Source of the DNA: Anaerolinea sp.
GTDB lineage: Bacteria > Chloroflexota > Anaerolineae > Anaerolineales > Anaerolineaceae
Assembly: GCA_020725865.1 (NCBI GenBank)
Contig: DYEC01000010.1
Span: 124,001 to 188,000 of the forward strand
Direction of reading: 5' to 3'
DNA length: 64,000 nt
Shown here in pieces: positions 26,622 through 36,722 of this stretch. The notes beneath the pieces are model-generated. The model searched no databases and had not been told where the DNA came from. It saw nothing but the letters and a program-made list of their open reading frames with translations. Numbering within the stretch: position 1 is the stretch's first letter; every line of letters starts with the position of its first letter. The position numbers and the translations under genes were made by a program.

Positions 26622-27392
26622 TTAAGGTGCCTTGGTCGGCGGCAAGGTTGCGACAGCCTGCGTGGATGTTGGTGCCAGCGTTGCCGTCGGCGGCGTGGCG
26701 GGCGGTGTGCCCGGCGTGCTGGTCGGCGCCACAGTCGGCGTGCGCGTTCCCGCCAAACCGTAAGTGATTGTCAACACCTGACCGGCTAACAAGTTATTGG
26801 GGTCTTGTATTTTGTTATCCCGGATGATCGATTCTTTGGTTGTGTTGAAATAAGCGGCGATGGCGTCCAGTGTATCGCCCAGCTTAACCGTATACTGAAT
26901 CTTGGTACCGCGCACCAGATCGGTCGGCAACGGCGTTTCGGTCGGAAGCTGTTGATTCGGCGCCGGGATCAGGATTTTATCGCCCGGTTTGATTGGGCAG
27001 GCACCGCCGAAATTGTTGATTGCCAGCAGGACACCGAAATCTACCTTGAATTTCTGGGCTATCTCCCAGCAGTTATCATTCTCCTGAACGGTATACTCCT
27101 GTGGTCCAGAGGGTGTTGGCGTCTCAGTGATCGTGGGGGTTAAAGTCTCAGTCGGCGTTACGCTTGGCGTGGCGGTCGGCACAGTCGGTGTCGGTGTGCG
27201 GGTTTCCGTGGGCGTGGGTGTGGCACTGGCGAACAGACTGAACTGCCCGCCTCCACCGGTGAACCATACCACCAGAATAATCACTCCCACGGCTACCAGA
27301 ATAACCGCCAGCCCGCCAATTAAAAAAGGCATCATTTGCTGGCGCTTGCGAAATGAGTCGATCACATTCTGCGGAGATTCTTTTCCGTCCAT
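26622..27392 (-). CDS. membrane-anchored protein with two LysM domains
   Basis: A 256-residue protein with a cytosolic N-terminus, one membrane segment (about 22-44), a Thr/Pro-rich linker (about 55-95) and two LysM glycan-binding modules. The first is EYTVQENDNCWEIAQKF..IKPGDKILIP and the second YTVKLGDTLDAIAAYF..LLAGQVLTITYG. The C-terminus is another Thr/Pro-rich tail. LysM domains bind peptidoglycan or chitin-type glycans, so it is expected to attach to the wall outside the membrane. The PT-rich linkers resemble those of the 15-20 kb lipoproteins. It lies 115 bases behind uvrA on the same strand. Confidence 0.87.
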   Translation of the reverse strand: MDGKESPQNVIDSFRKRQQMMPFLIGGLAVILVAVGVIILVVWFTGGGGQFSLFASATPTPTETRTPTPTVPTATPSVTPTETLTPTITETPTPSGPQEYTVQENDNCWEIAQKFKVDFGVLLAINNFGGACPIKPGDKILIPAPNQQLPTETPLPTDLVRGTKIQYTVKLGDTLDAIAAYFNTTKESIIRDNKIQDPNNLLAGQVLTITYGLAGTRTPTVAPTSTPGTPPATPPTATLAPTSTQAVATLPPTKAP

Positions 27393-27507
27393 TTTTTCCT
27401 CTTCAGAAAATCAAAGACACTGCCGAATACAACAATTTGCGATTGCCCAGCAGTGCATCAGGGTACGGGTGATTGTACCATAAAACCCAAAACGTCAACC
27501 CGGCGCA

Positions 27508-30426
27508 TCATACCCCCTGATAGTGCAGGCGCTCAAGCTGTTGATGATATTCCAGCATATAACGCCGCAAAAACTGTCCGGTGTAGGAAGTCTCCACTTG
27601 ACAAAGCTCCTCCGGCGTGCCTGCTGCCACGAGTTCGCCGCCGCGGTCGCCGCCCTCGGGTCCCAAGTCAATCAAATAATCCGCCGTCTTGATAATATCC
27701 AGATTGTGTTCGATAATCAATACGGTGTTACCTGCATCCACCAGCCGCTGTAAAACCTCAATCAGCCGGTGTACATCCGCCGCATGCAAGCCGACCGATG
27801 GCTCGTCCAGGACATACAACGTCCGCCCGGTGGCACGCCGTGAAAGCTCGCGTGCCAGCTTGACACGCTGCGCCTCACCGCCGGAAAGTGTCGGCGCAGG
27901 CTGACCAATCTTGATATACCCCAACCCCACTTCGTCAAGAGTTTTCAGACGGGAGTAAATTGCCGGAAAAGCCGAGAACAACTCCATGGCGCTTTCTACA
28001 GTAAGATCTAACACATCCGCAATCGAAAGCCCCTTGAAATGCACCTGAAGCGTCTCACGGTTGAAGCGAGCCCCGTGACAGACATCACAGGGAACATACA
28101 CATCCGGCAGAAACTGCATCTCGATCCGCAGCTGTCCCTGACCCTGACAGGCTTCACAGCGTCCTCCATGTACATTAAATGAAAACCTCCCCGCTTTATA
28201 GCCGCGCATCTTACTCTCCGGCAGTTCGGCGAATAATTTGCGAATGTCATCGAATAAACCCGTATATGTGCCCGGGTTCGAGCGCGGCGTCCGGCCAATC
28301 GGCGACTGGTCAATATTGATTACCTTGTCAATATGTTCGATGCCTTCAATGCGCTCATATTCGCCGGGCTGGGTGTGCGCGCCATGCAACTGGCGCGCCA
28401 GCGCGCTATACAGCACATCCACCATCAACGTGGACTTGCCCGAACCGGAAACGCCCGTGATGCAAACCAGCCTGCCCAGTGGAATATCCACCGTCAGGTG
28501 CTTGAGGTTATTGGCGCTCGCACCAACCACGCGTAAAACTTTCCCGTTGCCCCTGCGTCGTTTTTCGGGCATCGGCACTTTAAGCCGCCGCGAAAGGTAA
28601 GCCCCGGTGAGCGAATCGGGACAGGCAAGGATGCTTTCCACCGGACCTTCACAAACGACATACCCGCCATGAACACCTGCCCCCGGACCCAAGTCCACCA
28701 CCCAGTCTGCCGAACGGATGGTTTCTTCATCGTGTTCGACAACCAGCACCGTATTGCCCAAATCGCGCAGTTGCTTTAATGTTGCCAGCAGACGGTCATT
28801 ATCGCGCGGGTGCAGTCCGATGGAAGGCTCATCCAGTACATACAACACACCCATCAGCCGCGAGCCGATTTGTGTTGCCAGCCGGATGCGCTGTGCCTCG
28901 CCACCTGACAGACTGCCGGCAGACCGGCGCAGGGTCAGGTAATCCAGCCCTACATCCACCAGAAAGCTTAATCGCGCCACAATCTCTTTCAGGATGCGGT
29001 CGGCAATTGCCCGCTGACGCGCCGTCAGCACATCCCCATCCATCAAACGCCGCGTCCATTCCAGCGTCCGCAGAACGGGCCAATCGGTAACTTCGATGAT
29101 GTTATACCCATCCACTGTCACCGCCAGCGCTTCCGGACGCAGCCGTTTTCCCTGACAGGTCGGGCAGGGACGGTCGCTCATAAATTCAGCAATTCTGTTG
29201 CGGATATAATCCGACTGCGTTTCCCGGTAACGTCTTTCCAGATTGGGGATAACACCCTCAAACGTAGTTGTGAATGTAGAATGACGGTCATTGCGTCCGT
29301 TCAGGGTCACGGTCACCTCTTGAGACTTCGTGCCGTAGAGGATCTTATCCAGCTTTTCCTTAGGAATAGTCGAAACCGGAGCGGTCAAATCAATATGATA
29401 GAACTTCGCCACCGCTTCAATCATCTGCCAGTAATAACCGCCCTGTTCGCGCGGTCCGTTCCACTCCAGAGCCGCAATGGCTCCCTCGCAAAGCGAACGT
29501 TCTGGGTCGGGGATCAGCAAATCCGGGTCTATCTCGAGCCGGCTGCCCAGTCCCTGACAATCCGGGCAAGCGCCATGAGGTGTATTGAACGAAAACGTGC
29601 GCGGTTCAATTTCCGGCAAGCTGACGCCATGCTCCGGACAAGCTAAGTGTTCAGAGAAAAAGAAATCCTGCGGCGGGTCAAGGCTGAGGTTCTGCACGGT
29701 TAAGTATCCTTCGCCCACTTTCAGCGCAGTTTCAACTGAGTCAGCTAAACGGGAGCGGGCTGTCCGCGCTTCTTCTTCATCGGCGTGTTCCCCCAGAATA
29801 ATGCGGTCAACTACTGCCTCAATGGTATGAATTTTATAGCGGTCAAGTGTAATCTCATCATCCAGACTCATCACCACGCCGTCCACGCGCACCCGCACAA
29901 ACCCTGCCTTGCGGATTTCGTCAAAGACCGCCTGATACGTCCCTTTGCGCCCGCGCACAACCGGCGCCAAAATCAACAGCCTTGCTCCTGCGCCCATTTT
30001 TTCGATGGCGTCTACAATCTCCTGTGCAGATTGTTTCACCACCTCACGCCCGCAGACCGGGCAATGCGGGATACCCACCCGGGCAAACAACAAACGCAGA
30101 TAGTCATAGATTTCAGTAACCGTTCCAACCGTTGAGCGCGGATTATGCGAAGTGGCTTTCTGATCAATCGAAACCGCCGGGGACAGCCCTTCGATGTAAT
30201 CCACATCCGGCTTATCCATTTGACCGAGAAACTGGCGCGCATAAGCTGATAACGATTCAACATAGCGGCGCTGCCCCTCGGCAAAAATTGTGTCAAATGC
30301 CAGCGAGGATTTTCCCGAGCCGGAAAGCCCGGTAATGACTACAAAACGATCGCGCGGAATCTCGACCGTTATGTTTTTCAAGTTGTGCTCTCTGGCACCC
30401 ACCACACGAATCATATTCTGTGTCAT
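27508..30426 (-). CDS. uvrA: excinuclease ABC subunit A
   Basis: A 972-residue UvrA, the damage-recognition ATPase of nucleotide excision repair. It has two ABC modules: Walker [15 protein letters not shown] near the N-terminus and [14 protein letters not shown] in the second half, each with its LSGGEAQR signature. Zinc modules are CPVC..(insertion) and [14 protein letters not shown], plus [15 protein letters not shown] in the C-terminal half. The start at 30426 has AAGGTG upstream. An extended -10 element lies about 55 bases upstream. Length and order are normal. Confidence 0.98.
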   Translation of the reverse strand: MTQNMIRVVGAREHNLKNITVEIPRDRFVVITGLSGSGKSSLAFDTIFAEGQRRYVESLSAYARQFLGQMDKPDVDYIEGLSPAVSIDQKATSHNPRSTVGTVTEIYDYLRLLFARVGIPHCPVCGREVVKQSAQEIVDAIEKMGAGARLLILAPVVRGRKGTYQAVFDEIRKAGFVRVRVDGVVMSLDDEITLDRYKIHTIEAVVDRIILGEHADEEEARTARSRLADSVETALKVGEGYLTVQNLSLDPPQDFFFSEHLACPEHGVSLPEIEPRTFSFNTPHGACPDCQGLGSRLEIDPDLLIPDPERSLCEGAIAALEWNGPREQGGYYWQMIEAVAKFYHIDLTAPVSTIPKEKLDKILYGTKSQEVTVTLNGRNDRHSTFTTTFEGVIPNLERRYRETQSDYIRNRIAEFMSDRPCPTCQGKRLRPEALAVTVDGYNIIEVTDWPVLRTLEWTRRLMDGDVLTARQRAIADRILKEIVARLSFLVDVGLDYLTLRRSAGSLSGGEAQRIRLATQIGSRLMGVLYVLDEPSIGLHPRDNDRLLATLKQLRDLGNTVLVVEHDEETIRSADWVVDLGPGAGVHGGYVVCEGPVESILACPDSLTGAYLSRRLKVPMPEKRRRGNGKVLRVVGASANNLKHLTVDIPLGRLVCITGVSGSGKSTLMVDVLYSALARQLHGAHTQPGEYERIEGIEHIDKVINIDQSPIGRTPRSNPGTYTGLFDDIRKLFAELPESKMRGYKAGRFSFNVHGGRCEACQGQGQLRIEMQFLPDVYVPCDVCHGARFNRETLQVHFKGLSIADVLDLTVESAMELFSAFPAIYSRLKTLDEVGLGYIKIGQPAPTLSGGEAQRVKLARELSRRATGRTLYVLDEPSVGLHAADVHRLIEVLQRLVDAGNTVLIIEHNLDIIKTADYLIDLGPEGGDRGGELVAAGTPEELCQVETSYTGQFLRRYMLEYHQQLERLHYQGV

Positions 30427-30479
30427 ACTACACCTTGTATCATCAGCAAATACGACTACCGTTCAATAAGCAACAAACT

Positions 30480-30488
30480 ATTATATCA
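30480..30488 (-). promoter_or_regulatory. predicted extended -10 promoter of uvrA
   Basis: On the minus strand TGATATAAT (30488-30480) fits the extended -10 consensus TGnTATAAT. No good -35 is found 17 bases upstream, as is usual for this promoter class. A transcript starting near 30473 would have a leader of about 47 bases. No LexA-type operator was recognised nearby. Confidence 0.5.
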
Positions 30489-30584
30489 AAGCATAGACCA
30501 AATTTTCGATTTCTTAAATTGCAAACCTTTTACAAAAACCCTCCTGTATAATAAAAGCATCCAAATTACAAGGAGCAATTGCAC

Positions 30585-31895
30585 ATGACAACCCAAGACG
30601 AAAAACAACACAAGCGTGCCATCACTGCCTGGACAATGTACGACTGGGCAAATTCGGCTTTTGCTACCACTATCATGGCGGCCGTCTTGCCCGTGTATTA
30701 CACTACCGTTGCCGCAAGCAATCTGGCACCGAATCTGGCAACCGCCCGCTGGGGTTTTACTTCCTCCATCTCCGCCCTGATTGCCGCAGTGATCAGCCCG
30801 ATACTGGGCGCAGTGGCAGACTTCAGCGGCGCAAAAAAGCGTTTCCTTACCATCTTCATGATGCTTGGCGTCACCGCAACCGCGTTATTGTATTTTGTGC
30901 AAAGCGGCGACTGGCTGCTTGCATCCATCATTTTCATTTTCGGCAATGTCGGCTTTGCCGGCAGTTTGGTGTATTACGATGCGTTGCTTCCCCATGTAGC
31001 CCGCCCGGATGAAATTGATCAGGTCAGCTCGCGCGGCTACGCGATGGGATACATCGGCGGCGGTATTCTGTTGGCAATCAATCTGGCGATGATTATGTTC
31101 CTGCCCAAACTATTGGGCGTCGATGCCGGCTTGATGACCCGCCTTTGCTTTGTCACGGTTGCCGTCTGGTGGTTTATCTTTTCCATGCCCATTCTGCGCG
31201 TTGTCAAAGAGCCTGAACGGCGCATAAAACCCGGCGAAGAAAATTTCAAACCCATTCAGGCAAGCCTGAAACGGCTGGTCGAAACGTTCCGCGAGATTCG
31301 CCATTACCGTGATCTGGCGCTGGCAATGCTGGCATTCTGGATTTATGCCAATGGCATCGGAACAATCATCGTGATGGCAACCGCCTACGGCAGTGAACTG
31401 GGCTTTGGGCAAACCACTCTGATCGGCACCCTTCTGATGGTTCAATTCCTGGCGGCGCCGTTTGCTTTTTTATTCGGCTGGCTTGCAAAACGCATTGGCA
31501 CCAAACGTTCGATTTATCTGAGTCTGTGTGTTTACACAGTGATTTCCATTCTGGGCTATTTCATGTACCATGAATGGCAGTTCTGGGCGCTCGGGGCACT
31601 GGTTGCCACCGTACAGGGCGGTTCACAGGCTCTCAGCCGTTCACTTATCGGCCGCCTGATGCCTAAGAGCAAGTCTGCAGAATTCTATGGTTTCTTCAGT
31701 GTTTTTGAAAAATTTGCCAATATTCTTGGACCGTTTATCTTTGGCGTGGTGTCTACGGTAATGGGTGGCAGCCGATTGAGCATTGTCTCATTGATTGTGT
31801 TCTTCATCATCGGGATTGCGGTTCTGACCCGCGTCAATGTAGAACGAGGAGTTCAGGTTGCTCTGGCAGAAGAACAGGAAATGATCACCGCCTAA
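30585..31895 (+). CDS. MFS transporter, Atg22/UMF1-like
   Basis: A 436-residue membrane protein with about 12 hydrophobic segments. MYDWANSAFATTIMAAVLPVYY at the N-terminus and DALLPHVARPDEIDQVSSRGYAMGYIGGG are the marks of the Atg22-like UMF1 branch of the MFS superfamily. Other members export amino acids from vacuoles in fungi, but the bacterial substrates are not known. ATG 30585 is chosen because AGGAG lies nine bases before it; an in-frame TTG at 30579 would be too close. A TATAAT at 30547-30552 is a likely -10. The stop overlaps the convergent ruvA stop by four bases. Confidence 0.87.
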   Translation: MTTQDEKQHKRAITAWTMYDWANSAFATTIMAAVLPVYYTTVAASNLAPNLATARWGFTSSISALIAAVISPILGAVADFSGAKKRFLTIFMMLGVTATALLYFVQSGDWLLASIIFIFGNVGFAGSLVYYDALLPHVARPDEIDQVSSRGYAMGYIGGGILLAINLAMIMFLPKLLGVDAGLMTRLCFVTVAVWWFIFSMPILRVVKEPERRIKPGEENFKPIQASLKRLVETFREIRHYRDLALAMLAFWIYANGIGTIIVMATAYGSELGFGQTTLIGTLLMVQFLAAPFAFLFGWLAKRIGTKRSIYLSLCVYTVISILGYFMYHEWQFWALGALVATVQGGSQALSRSLIGRLMPKSKSAEFYGFFSVFEKFANILGPFIFGVVSTVMGGSRLSIVSLIVFFIIGIAVLTRVNVERGVQVALAEEQEMITA

Positions 31896-32467
31896 CCGGA
31901 AAAATAGCGCAGTGCCAGCCGCAGGCGTTCTTCAACGTCACGCGGGGCATCGCGCGGCAGGGACTGCAAGGCTGCCTGCGCTTCTACAACACTATAGCCA
32001 AGCGATGTGAGTGCTTCCATCACCTCTGTATCCACATCCAGCGCGGGCACTTCTCCCAGGGGCACCTCTCTGCCGATTTTGTCCTGAAGATGCAACAAAA
32101 TCTTTTGCCCGGTACGTTTTCCCACACCCGCCACGCGCGCAAATACATCCGGCTGTTCCGACCAAACCGCCCTGCGGATGACATCTGGAGTCAGCGCGGA
32201 AAGGACGGACAATGCCGTACGCGGTCCTACACCGGTTACCCCCAAAAGCAGGAGAAAGAAACGCCGCTCTTCCTCCTGTTCAAATCCATACAATGCCAGC
32301 AAATCCTCGCGTACGATCAGATGGGTGAATAAAGAGCAGATTTCTCCCAGCTGCGTGGTTTCGTGCAAGGCTCTAGGGACAAACACCTCAAACCCAACAC
32401 CGCCGACCTCAATAATGAGGCTATTCTCGTTCTTGCCAATCACCTTGCCTTTTATGGATGCAATCAT
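31892..32467 (-). CDS. ruvA: Holliday junction branch migration protein RuvA
   Basis: A 191-residue RuvA that binds four-way junctions and recruits RuvB. The N-terminal OB domain begins MIASIKGKVIG. Two helix-hairpin-helix motifs are seen: LLGVTGVGPRTALSVLSAL and FARVAGVGKRTGQKILLHL. The C-terminal domain III (about 140-190) has the usual EALTSLGYSVVEAQAAL. The start overlaps the stop of the upstream methyltransferase (ATGA at 32467-32464). It is the last gene of the yebC-ruvC-methyltransferase-ruvA unit; ruvB is not in the window. Confidence 0.96.
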   Translation of the reverse strand: MIASIKGKVIGKNENSLIIEVGGVGFEVFVPRALHETTQLGEICSLFTHLIVREDLLALYGFEQEEERRFFLLLLGVTGVGPRTALSVLSALTPDVIRRAVWSEQPDVFARVAGVGKRTGQKILLHLQDKIGREVPLGEVPALDVDTEVMEALTSLGYSVVEAQAALQSLPRDAPRDVEERLRLALRYFSG

Positions 32468-33279
32468 ATCGGTTGCCTTTCGGTGTTCACCCCATATCGC
32501 TGATGAAAAATCTCATATAAGACAATCCCAGTGGCAACTGCCAGATTGAGCGAATCACTGCGTCCAATCATCGGAATACGCACAACGACATCACACAACC
32601 GCCACTGTTCTTCAGTCAATCCATGCCGCTCACTGCCCATCAGCAAAATCAGCCTCTCTGGATATTTTACCTGACGATACGCTTTTTCTGCTTTATCAGA
32701 GGTACCCACTAGGGAAAAACCATTTTTTGCTTTCCAAACAGCAAACTCTTGAAAACTACAGCGGACGAGCATTTGGCTGAACACAGCTCCCATACTGGCG
32801 CGTATTGCAGTGGGATCATACGGGTCGGTTGTATCATCCAGCAGGATGATCCCTTTCGCACCCACCGCATCGGCAGTTCTTAGAATGGTGCCCAGATTCC
32901 CCGGGTCGGCTACCTCACTGAGCGCAACCCACAAAGCCTGTTCTTCACCAGAAATCGACTCCAAAAAGTGCCAGCGTTGCCGCACCACCGCAGCCAGACC
33001 TTGAGGGCCTTCCTTCAGTGCAATGCTTTTGAACACGCTTTCACTAACTTCAATGACCGGCAGTCCCCGTTTGTGTGCTTCCTGCACCAGCCCAAGCCCA
33101 AACTCGCTGACCAGCAACTCCGGTGCAACAAGCAGCATTTCCAGCTCCGCGCCCAGCTGGATAACTTCGGCGACAATTCGCAACCCTTCCGCATAGCACA
33201 GTCCGGCCGCACGACGCACCTTGCACTGGCGCAAGCTACGCACCTGTTTAATCAACGGGTTACCCGTGCTAGTAATCAT
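32464..33279 (-). CDS. TrmH/SpoU-family RNA 2'-O-methyltransferase
   Basis: A 271-residue SPOUT methyltransferase. The N-terminal RNA-binding part starts MITSTGNPLIKQVRSLRQCKVR. The knotted domain has motif 1 VADPGNLGTILRTADA, motif 2 LLMGSERHGLT and motif 3 IPMIGRSDSLNLAVATGIVLYE. The substrate is probably rRNA, since related proteins modify 23S rRNA, but the site cannot be assigned. ATG 33279 is used because it lies four bases after the ruvC stop; an in-frame ATG at 33360 would lie in ruvC. It separates ruvC and ruvA, whose order is otherwise standard. Confidence 0.88.
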   Translation of the reverse strand: MITSTGNPLIKQVRSLRQCKVRRAAGLCYAEGLRIVAEVIQLGAELEMLLVAPELLVSEFGLGLVQEAHKRGLPVIEVSESVFKSIALKEGPQGLAAVVRQRWHFLESISGEEQALWVALSEVADPGNLGTILRTADAVGAKGIILLDDTTDPYDPTAIRASMGAVFSQMLVRCSFQEFAVWKAKNGFSLVGTSDKAEKAYRQVKYPERLILLMGSERHGLTEEQWRLCDVVVRIPMIGRSDSLNLAVATGIVLYEIFHQRYGVNTERQPI

Positions 33280-33283
33280 CTGT

Positions 33284-33778
33284 CTAGACCTGGCTAAATT
33301 GCTTAATACGATTGCTATGAATGTGGCAAATTGCGATAGCGAGCGCATCTGCGGCATCATCCGGGTGAGGAATCTCTGACAGGTTCAGCAGAGCGCGCAC
33401 CATTTGCTGAACCTGATATTTGTCTGCCCCACCATAACCTACTACTGCCTGCTTTACCTCTAAGGGCGAATATTCGGCAACCTCCAAGCCATGCCGTGCC
33501 AGAGCCAGCAAAGCTACCCCACGCGCCTGTCCCACCGCAATCGCAGTACTAACATTGCGTTGAAAAAAAAGCTTTTCCACCGCCGCGCTTGCCGGCCGGT
33601 GGAAAAGCAGTTTATCATTTAGAGCTTCAAAAAGAAGGCTTAATCGTTTTTCTTGCGAAAGTCCAGCAGGGGTCTGGATGACACCGTATTCCACCGCCTC
33701 CAATCCGCCTTCAGCCGTCTCCCGCACAAAGCCAAAGCCAGTTGTTGCCGTTCCCGGGTCAATGCCGACCACAAGCAT
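33284..33778 (-). CDS. ruvC: crossover junction endodeoxyribonuclease RuvC
   Basis: A 164-residue RNase-H-fold resolvase that cuts Holliday junctions. MLVVGIDPGTATTGFGFV carries the first catalytic Asp, AAVEKLFFQRNVSTAIAVGQARGV the catalytic Glu, and HPDDAADALAIAICH the last two acidic residues. The start at 33778 gives the canonical N-terminus; a longer frame from 33859 would overlap yebC. The ribosome binding site is weak, so it may rely on coupling with yebC, ten bases upstream. Confidence 0.95.
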   Translation of the reverse strand: MLVVGIDPGTATTGFGFVRETAEGGLEAVEYGVIQTPAGLSQEKRLSLLFEALNDKLLFHRPASAAVEKLFFQRNVSTAIAVGQARGVALLALARHGLEVAEYSPLEVKQAVVGYGGADKYQVQQMVRALLNLSEIPHPDDAADALAIAICHIHSNRIKQFSQV

Positions 33779-33788
33779 AATAAAGCAT

Positions 33789-34544
33789 CTAGGCAGCTTC
33801 CAATGCAGCCGCTGCCTCCTCAGTAATGCGCAGGGTTGAATAAACGCTTTGGACGTCATCTAACTCTTCAACCGTCTCGATTGCGCGCATCACCTGCATC
33901 GTTTTTTCCAGATCCAATTCAATTTCCTGATTAGGAATCATACGCAGCTGGGCTTCTTCTGGCTGAATGCCCTCTTTCCGCAATAAATCACTAATGATCT
34001 TGAACGACTCAACTGGAGCAATAATTTCAACGTTGCCGTCGCTCTCGGTGCAATCATCCGCGCCGCCATCCACAGCAATCTCAAAAATGCGGTCAAAACT
34101 ATGTTTGCCAAGCGGAAAAGAAAAATAAGCCTTGCGCGAGAACTGCCAGCTCACCGAACCAGCCTCACCCATTGTGCCGCCCACACGATTGAGAATATGC
34201 CGAACCTCTGCAACGGTGCGGTTGCGGTTTTCGGTTACACATTCAATCATTAAGGCAACACCATGGGGCGCATATCCCTCGTAGTAAATTTGCTCAAAAG
34301 CTGCCCCTTCTTTATTCTCACCAGTACCGCGCTTAATGGCACGTTCAATACTGTCTTTTGGCATGTTCTGGCTGCGTGCCTTATCCACGGCTAGACGCAA
34401 ACGGAAGTTAGTCTCCGGATCTCCACCGCCCTCGCGTGCTGCCAGTGCAATCTCACGTGCCAGCTTGGTATAAAGTTGTCCACGTTTGGCATCACTGGCA
34501 CTTTTCTTCCGCTTAATGGTCGCCCAATGCGAATGACCTGACAT
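33789..34544 (-). CDS. yebC: YebC/TACO1 family protein
   Basis: A 251-residue protein beginning MSGHSHWATIKRKKSASDAKRGQLYTKLAREI, the hallmark of the family. Further motifs are DKARSQNMPKDSIERAIKRG and YEGYAPHGVA. YebC proteins were first described as transcription regulators, and some have since been linked to relief of ribosome stalling on proline stretches. Adjacency to ruvC is widely conserved. GGAGA lies upstream of the start. The many Pro-rich proteins in this window would make a translation role relevant, but that is inference. Confidence 0.94.
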   Translation of the reverse strand: MSGHSHWATIKRKKSASDAKRGQLYTKLAREIALAAREGGGDPETNFRLRLAVDKARSQNMPKDSIERAIKRGTGENKEGAAFEQIYYEGYAPHGVALMIECVTENRNRTVAEVRHILNRVGGTMGEAGSVSWQFSRKAYFSFPLGKHSFDRIFEIAVDGGADDCTESDGNVEIIAPVESFKIISDLLRKEGIQPEEAQLRMIPNQEIELDLEKTMQVMRAIETVEELDDVQSVYSTLRITEEAAAALEAA

Positions 34545-34608
34545 ACTTCTTTCTCCTGATATTCAACCCAAAGGAATAAAAACTCTTGAATGGTGAAATT
34601 ATACCACG

Positions 34609-35394
34609 TTATCCCGGTCCTTCCAGCGGCGTGCTCGCCGCCGCGACCGGGTTGCGAAGAATTCCAATGCCTTCAATTTCCACTTCAACAACGTTTCCTG
34701 GTAACAGAGGTCCCACACCCGCCGGCGTTCCGGTCAGAATGAGGTCTCCTGGGTAAAGAGTCATGATCGAAGACACAAATGCTACAAGTTCAGCGACACT
34801 AAATACCATTTCACGCGTCGAAGCCATCTGGCGCAATTCGCCATCCACACGGCACGAGATCATTACGTCTGCAGAATCAAGGTCAGTCTCTATCCATGGG
34901 CCAAGAGGGCAAAACGTATCAAAACTTTTGCTGCGCGTCCATTGACCGTCTAGCCGCTGCAGATCACGCGCCGTCACATCATTTGCAGCAGTGTACCCCA
35001 AAATGTAATCAGCAGCATTGCCGGGGTGTATCCAGCGCCCACTGCGCCCAATCACAACAGCCAACTCAGCTTCATGCTCCACTTGATGCGATTGAGGCGG
35101 CAGTAGAATCGTATCTTCTGGTCCAATCACACTGCTGGGTGGTTTTAGGAAAATCAAAGGCAACTCGGGAACCTCAGCCCCATGCTCGCGAGCATGGTCC
35201 GCATAATTCCGTCCGACTGCAATGATCTTTCCGGGTGTAACCGGAGCCAGCAGCCGCACGCGCGCTAGCTCCAGATTTGCTTCCAAGCGGCGGTAATCAC
35301 CAAACGGCGAACCTTCGATCATCCCCACCCTGTCTTCAAACAGCCAACCGTAAACAGGCGGTTCATTCCCACGTTGATAACGCACAAATCGCAT
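34609..35394 (-). CDS. fumarylacetoacetate hydrolase family protein
   Basis: A 261-residue FAH-family enzyme. A short N-terminal domain (about 1-60) precedes the catalytic fold with KIIAVGRNYADHAREHG, LIFLKPPSSVIGP, the metal-ligand region HEAELAVVIG, YTAANDVTARDLQ, and TGTPAGVGPL at the C-terminal side. Family members hydrolyse or decarboxylate acylpyruvates or similar dicarbonyl acids; the substrate is not readable from sequence. It lies 64 bases behind yebC in the same direction and may have its own promoter. It is divergent from the tRNA gene. Confidence 0.9.
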   Translation of the reverse strand: MRFVRYQRGNEPPVYGWLFEDRVGMIEGSPFGDYRRLEANLELARVRLLAPVTPGKIIAVGRNYADHAREHGAEVPELPLIFLKPPSSVIGPEDTILLPPQSHQVEHEAELAVVIGRSGRWIHPGNAADYILGYTAANDVTARDLQRLDGQWTRSKSFDTFCPLGPWIETDLDSADVMISCRVDGELRQMASTREMVFSVAELVAFVSSIMTLYPGDLILTGTPAGVGPLLPGNVVEVEIEGIGILRNPVAAASTPLEGPG

Positions 35395-35434
35395 CTTGAT
35401 CCCTCCGCATAGACAGACTTTAATTATTAAGAGT

Positions 35435-35464
35435 TTAGCATAGCTACCTTATTTCGAGTATAAT
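35435..35464 (+). promoter_or_regulatory. predicted promoter of tRNA-Val
   Basis: TTAGCA (35435-35440) and TATAAT (35459-35464) are separated by 18 bases. The -10 ends 11 bases before the first base of the tRNA, so transcription would begin very close to the mature 5' end. Confidence 0.6.
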
Positions 35465-35475
35465 TAAAAAAACTT

Positions 35476-35549
35476 GGGCGGGTAGCTCAGTCGGTTAGAG
35501 CGCCTCCCTTACAAGGAGGAGGTCATGGGTTCGAGTCCCGTTCCGCCCA
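35476..35549 (+). tRNA. tRNA-Val (anticodon TAC)
   Basis: A 74-base cloverleaf with all arms readable. The acceptor GGGCGGG pairs with TCCGCCC (one G-T pair). The D arm is GCTC/GAGC, and the anticodon stem CCTCC/GGAGG holds loop CTTACAA (anticodon TAC, reading GUN valine codons). The T arm is ATGGG-TTCGAGT-CCCGT with the discriminator A. The 3' CCA is not encoded, so it must be added enzymatically. TTTTTGTTT directly follows. Confidence 0.98.
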
Positions 35550-35557
35550 CTTTTTGT

Positions 35558-36709
35558 TTAAAAACGCCCCTGCAGGGATTGTGCGTAACCAGTTAGTTCG
35601 GCATATCCCTGCCCGCTGATTATCTCACCAGCCCTCTCGCCGTTTATCTCGACAGAACCCTCCCAGTATGTAAAAGAGAGACGTAATTCCTGATCAGCCA
35701 TGCGCGGCATGACCTGCAAAGTCAGGTCTTCCCCTGGAGCTTCGATAATCCAACCCGCAGGATATACTACCAGAGTATGCGGACTTTTCCACGTATCCGT
35801 TACCTTTATTACAAAATCCTCATATCTGAGCAAAATAGTAGAACCGTCAGGACGAACGATGATCCCCCGGGAAAAAGGATCAACATCGCCCTCCACACCC
35901 CGGATGGTATAGACCATCAATTCACTTCCATCGCTTAACTGTAAGGCAAACCAATCCCAGCCGACCTGGCCTTCAGAAAGCGTACTGGTGCCAAACTCGT
36001 GATCCATCCATCCTTCACCATTTACATCCAAACCCTCACCTTCAACAATTAGTCTTCCCTGTAATGCCAGACGGCTCTGGCTGTAATAATACGATGCATT
36101 TCCAGGGTCCGGTCCTTTCTGGCTGTAACCGTCAATTCCTTGTAAAATCGGGCCCTTCGTGTCTTCCAAAGCCAGATCCAAAGTGATCCCATTTTCAGCC
36201 GCAAACAGATGGTATTCATCAGTAGCGGTTTGTGTAACCTGCCAATTTTCCAGCCAGACCTGATACAGCGGATCAACCCGCGTTCCCGCCAGACCAGCCG
36301 CCCCGCGGCTGAAGCGCTCAAATGCGTCAAAACGCCGGTCACTGATCCGGCTTAAAGCAAAGTGCGCCATGTAAATTTGGTCGGTAGCCCATTTCGACTC
36401 CCGAGTTACTCGTTCCGTTAGCGGAACAAGCCCACGGCGGAAAAATGTCAACTGAAAGCCAAAGAGCCGTCCATCTTCGGCAATCAGGTTGCCTGTGTAA
36501 TACCACCACTCTGTCTGATAATCGGGATGTGCTCCATGATCAGACGGAAAAGAAAAAAGCCGCGCACCCTCTGCACGCCGAAATTCACCCTCCAAAGCCG
36601 GTAGGACTTCAAGCTGGGCCTGAACAGGCTGCGATTTTGGACGGGACAGGCTTATCCCCACTCCAAGCGCTACCGTAATCAACCCGACGATCCACAACCA
36701 CTTTTTCAT
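35558..36709 (-). CDS. AttH/CrtC-type lipocalin-like exported protein
   Basis: A 383-residue protein with an N-terminal signal/anchor (about 4-22). FPSDHGAHPDYQTEWWYYTGNL and FGFQLTFFRRGL are the signatures of the AttH/carotenoid 1,2-hydratase-like family, with two lipocalin-like barrels. WMDHEFGTSTL marks the start of the second barrel. In other bacteria the gene usually follows an FtsX-type permease and an ATPase, as it does here, and the set is known as AttEFGH-like. The barrel probably binds a hydrophobic ligand outside the membrane. No carotenoid genes are in the window, so a hydratase role is not supported. Confidence 0.85.
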   Translation of the reverse strand: MKKWLWIVGLITVALGVGISLSRPKSQPVQAQLEVLPALEGEFRRAEGARLFSFPSDHGAHPDYQTEWWYYTGNLIAEDGRLFGFQLTFFRRGLVPLTERVTRESKWATDQIYMAHFALSRISDRRFDAFERFSRGAAGLAGTRVDPLYQVWLENWQVTQTATDEYHLFAAENGITLDLALEDTKGPILQGIDGYSQKGPDPGNASYYYSQSRLALQGRLIVEGEGLDVNGEGWMDHEFGTSTLSEGQVGWDWFALQLSDGSELMVYTIRGVEGDVDPFSRGIIVRPDGSTILLRYEDFVIKVTDTWKSPHTLVVYPAGWIIEAPGEDLTLQVMPRMADQELRLSFTYWEGSVEINGERAGEIISGQGYAELTGYAQSLQGRF

Positions 36710-36722
36710 TTTCTACCCTGCA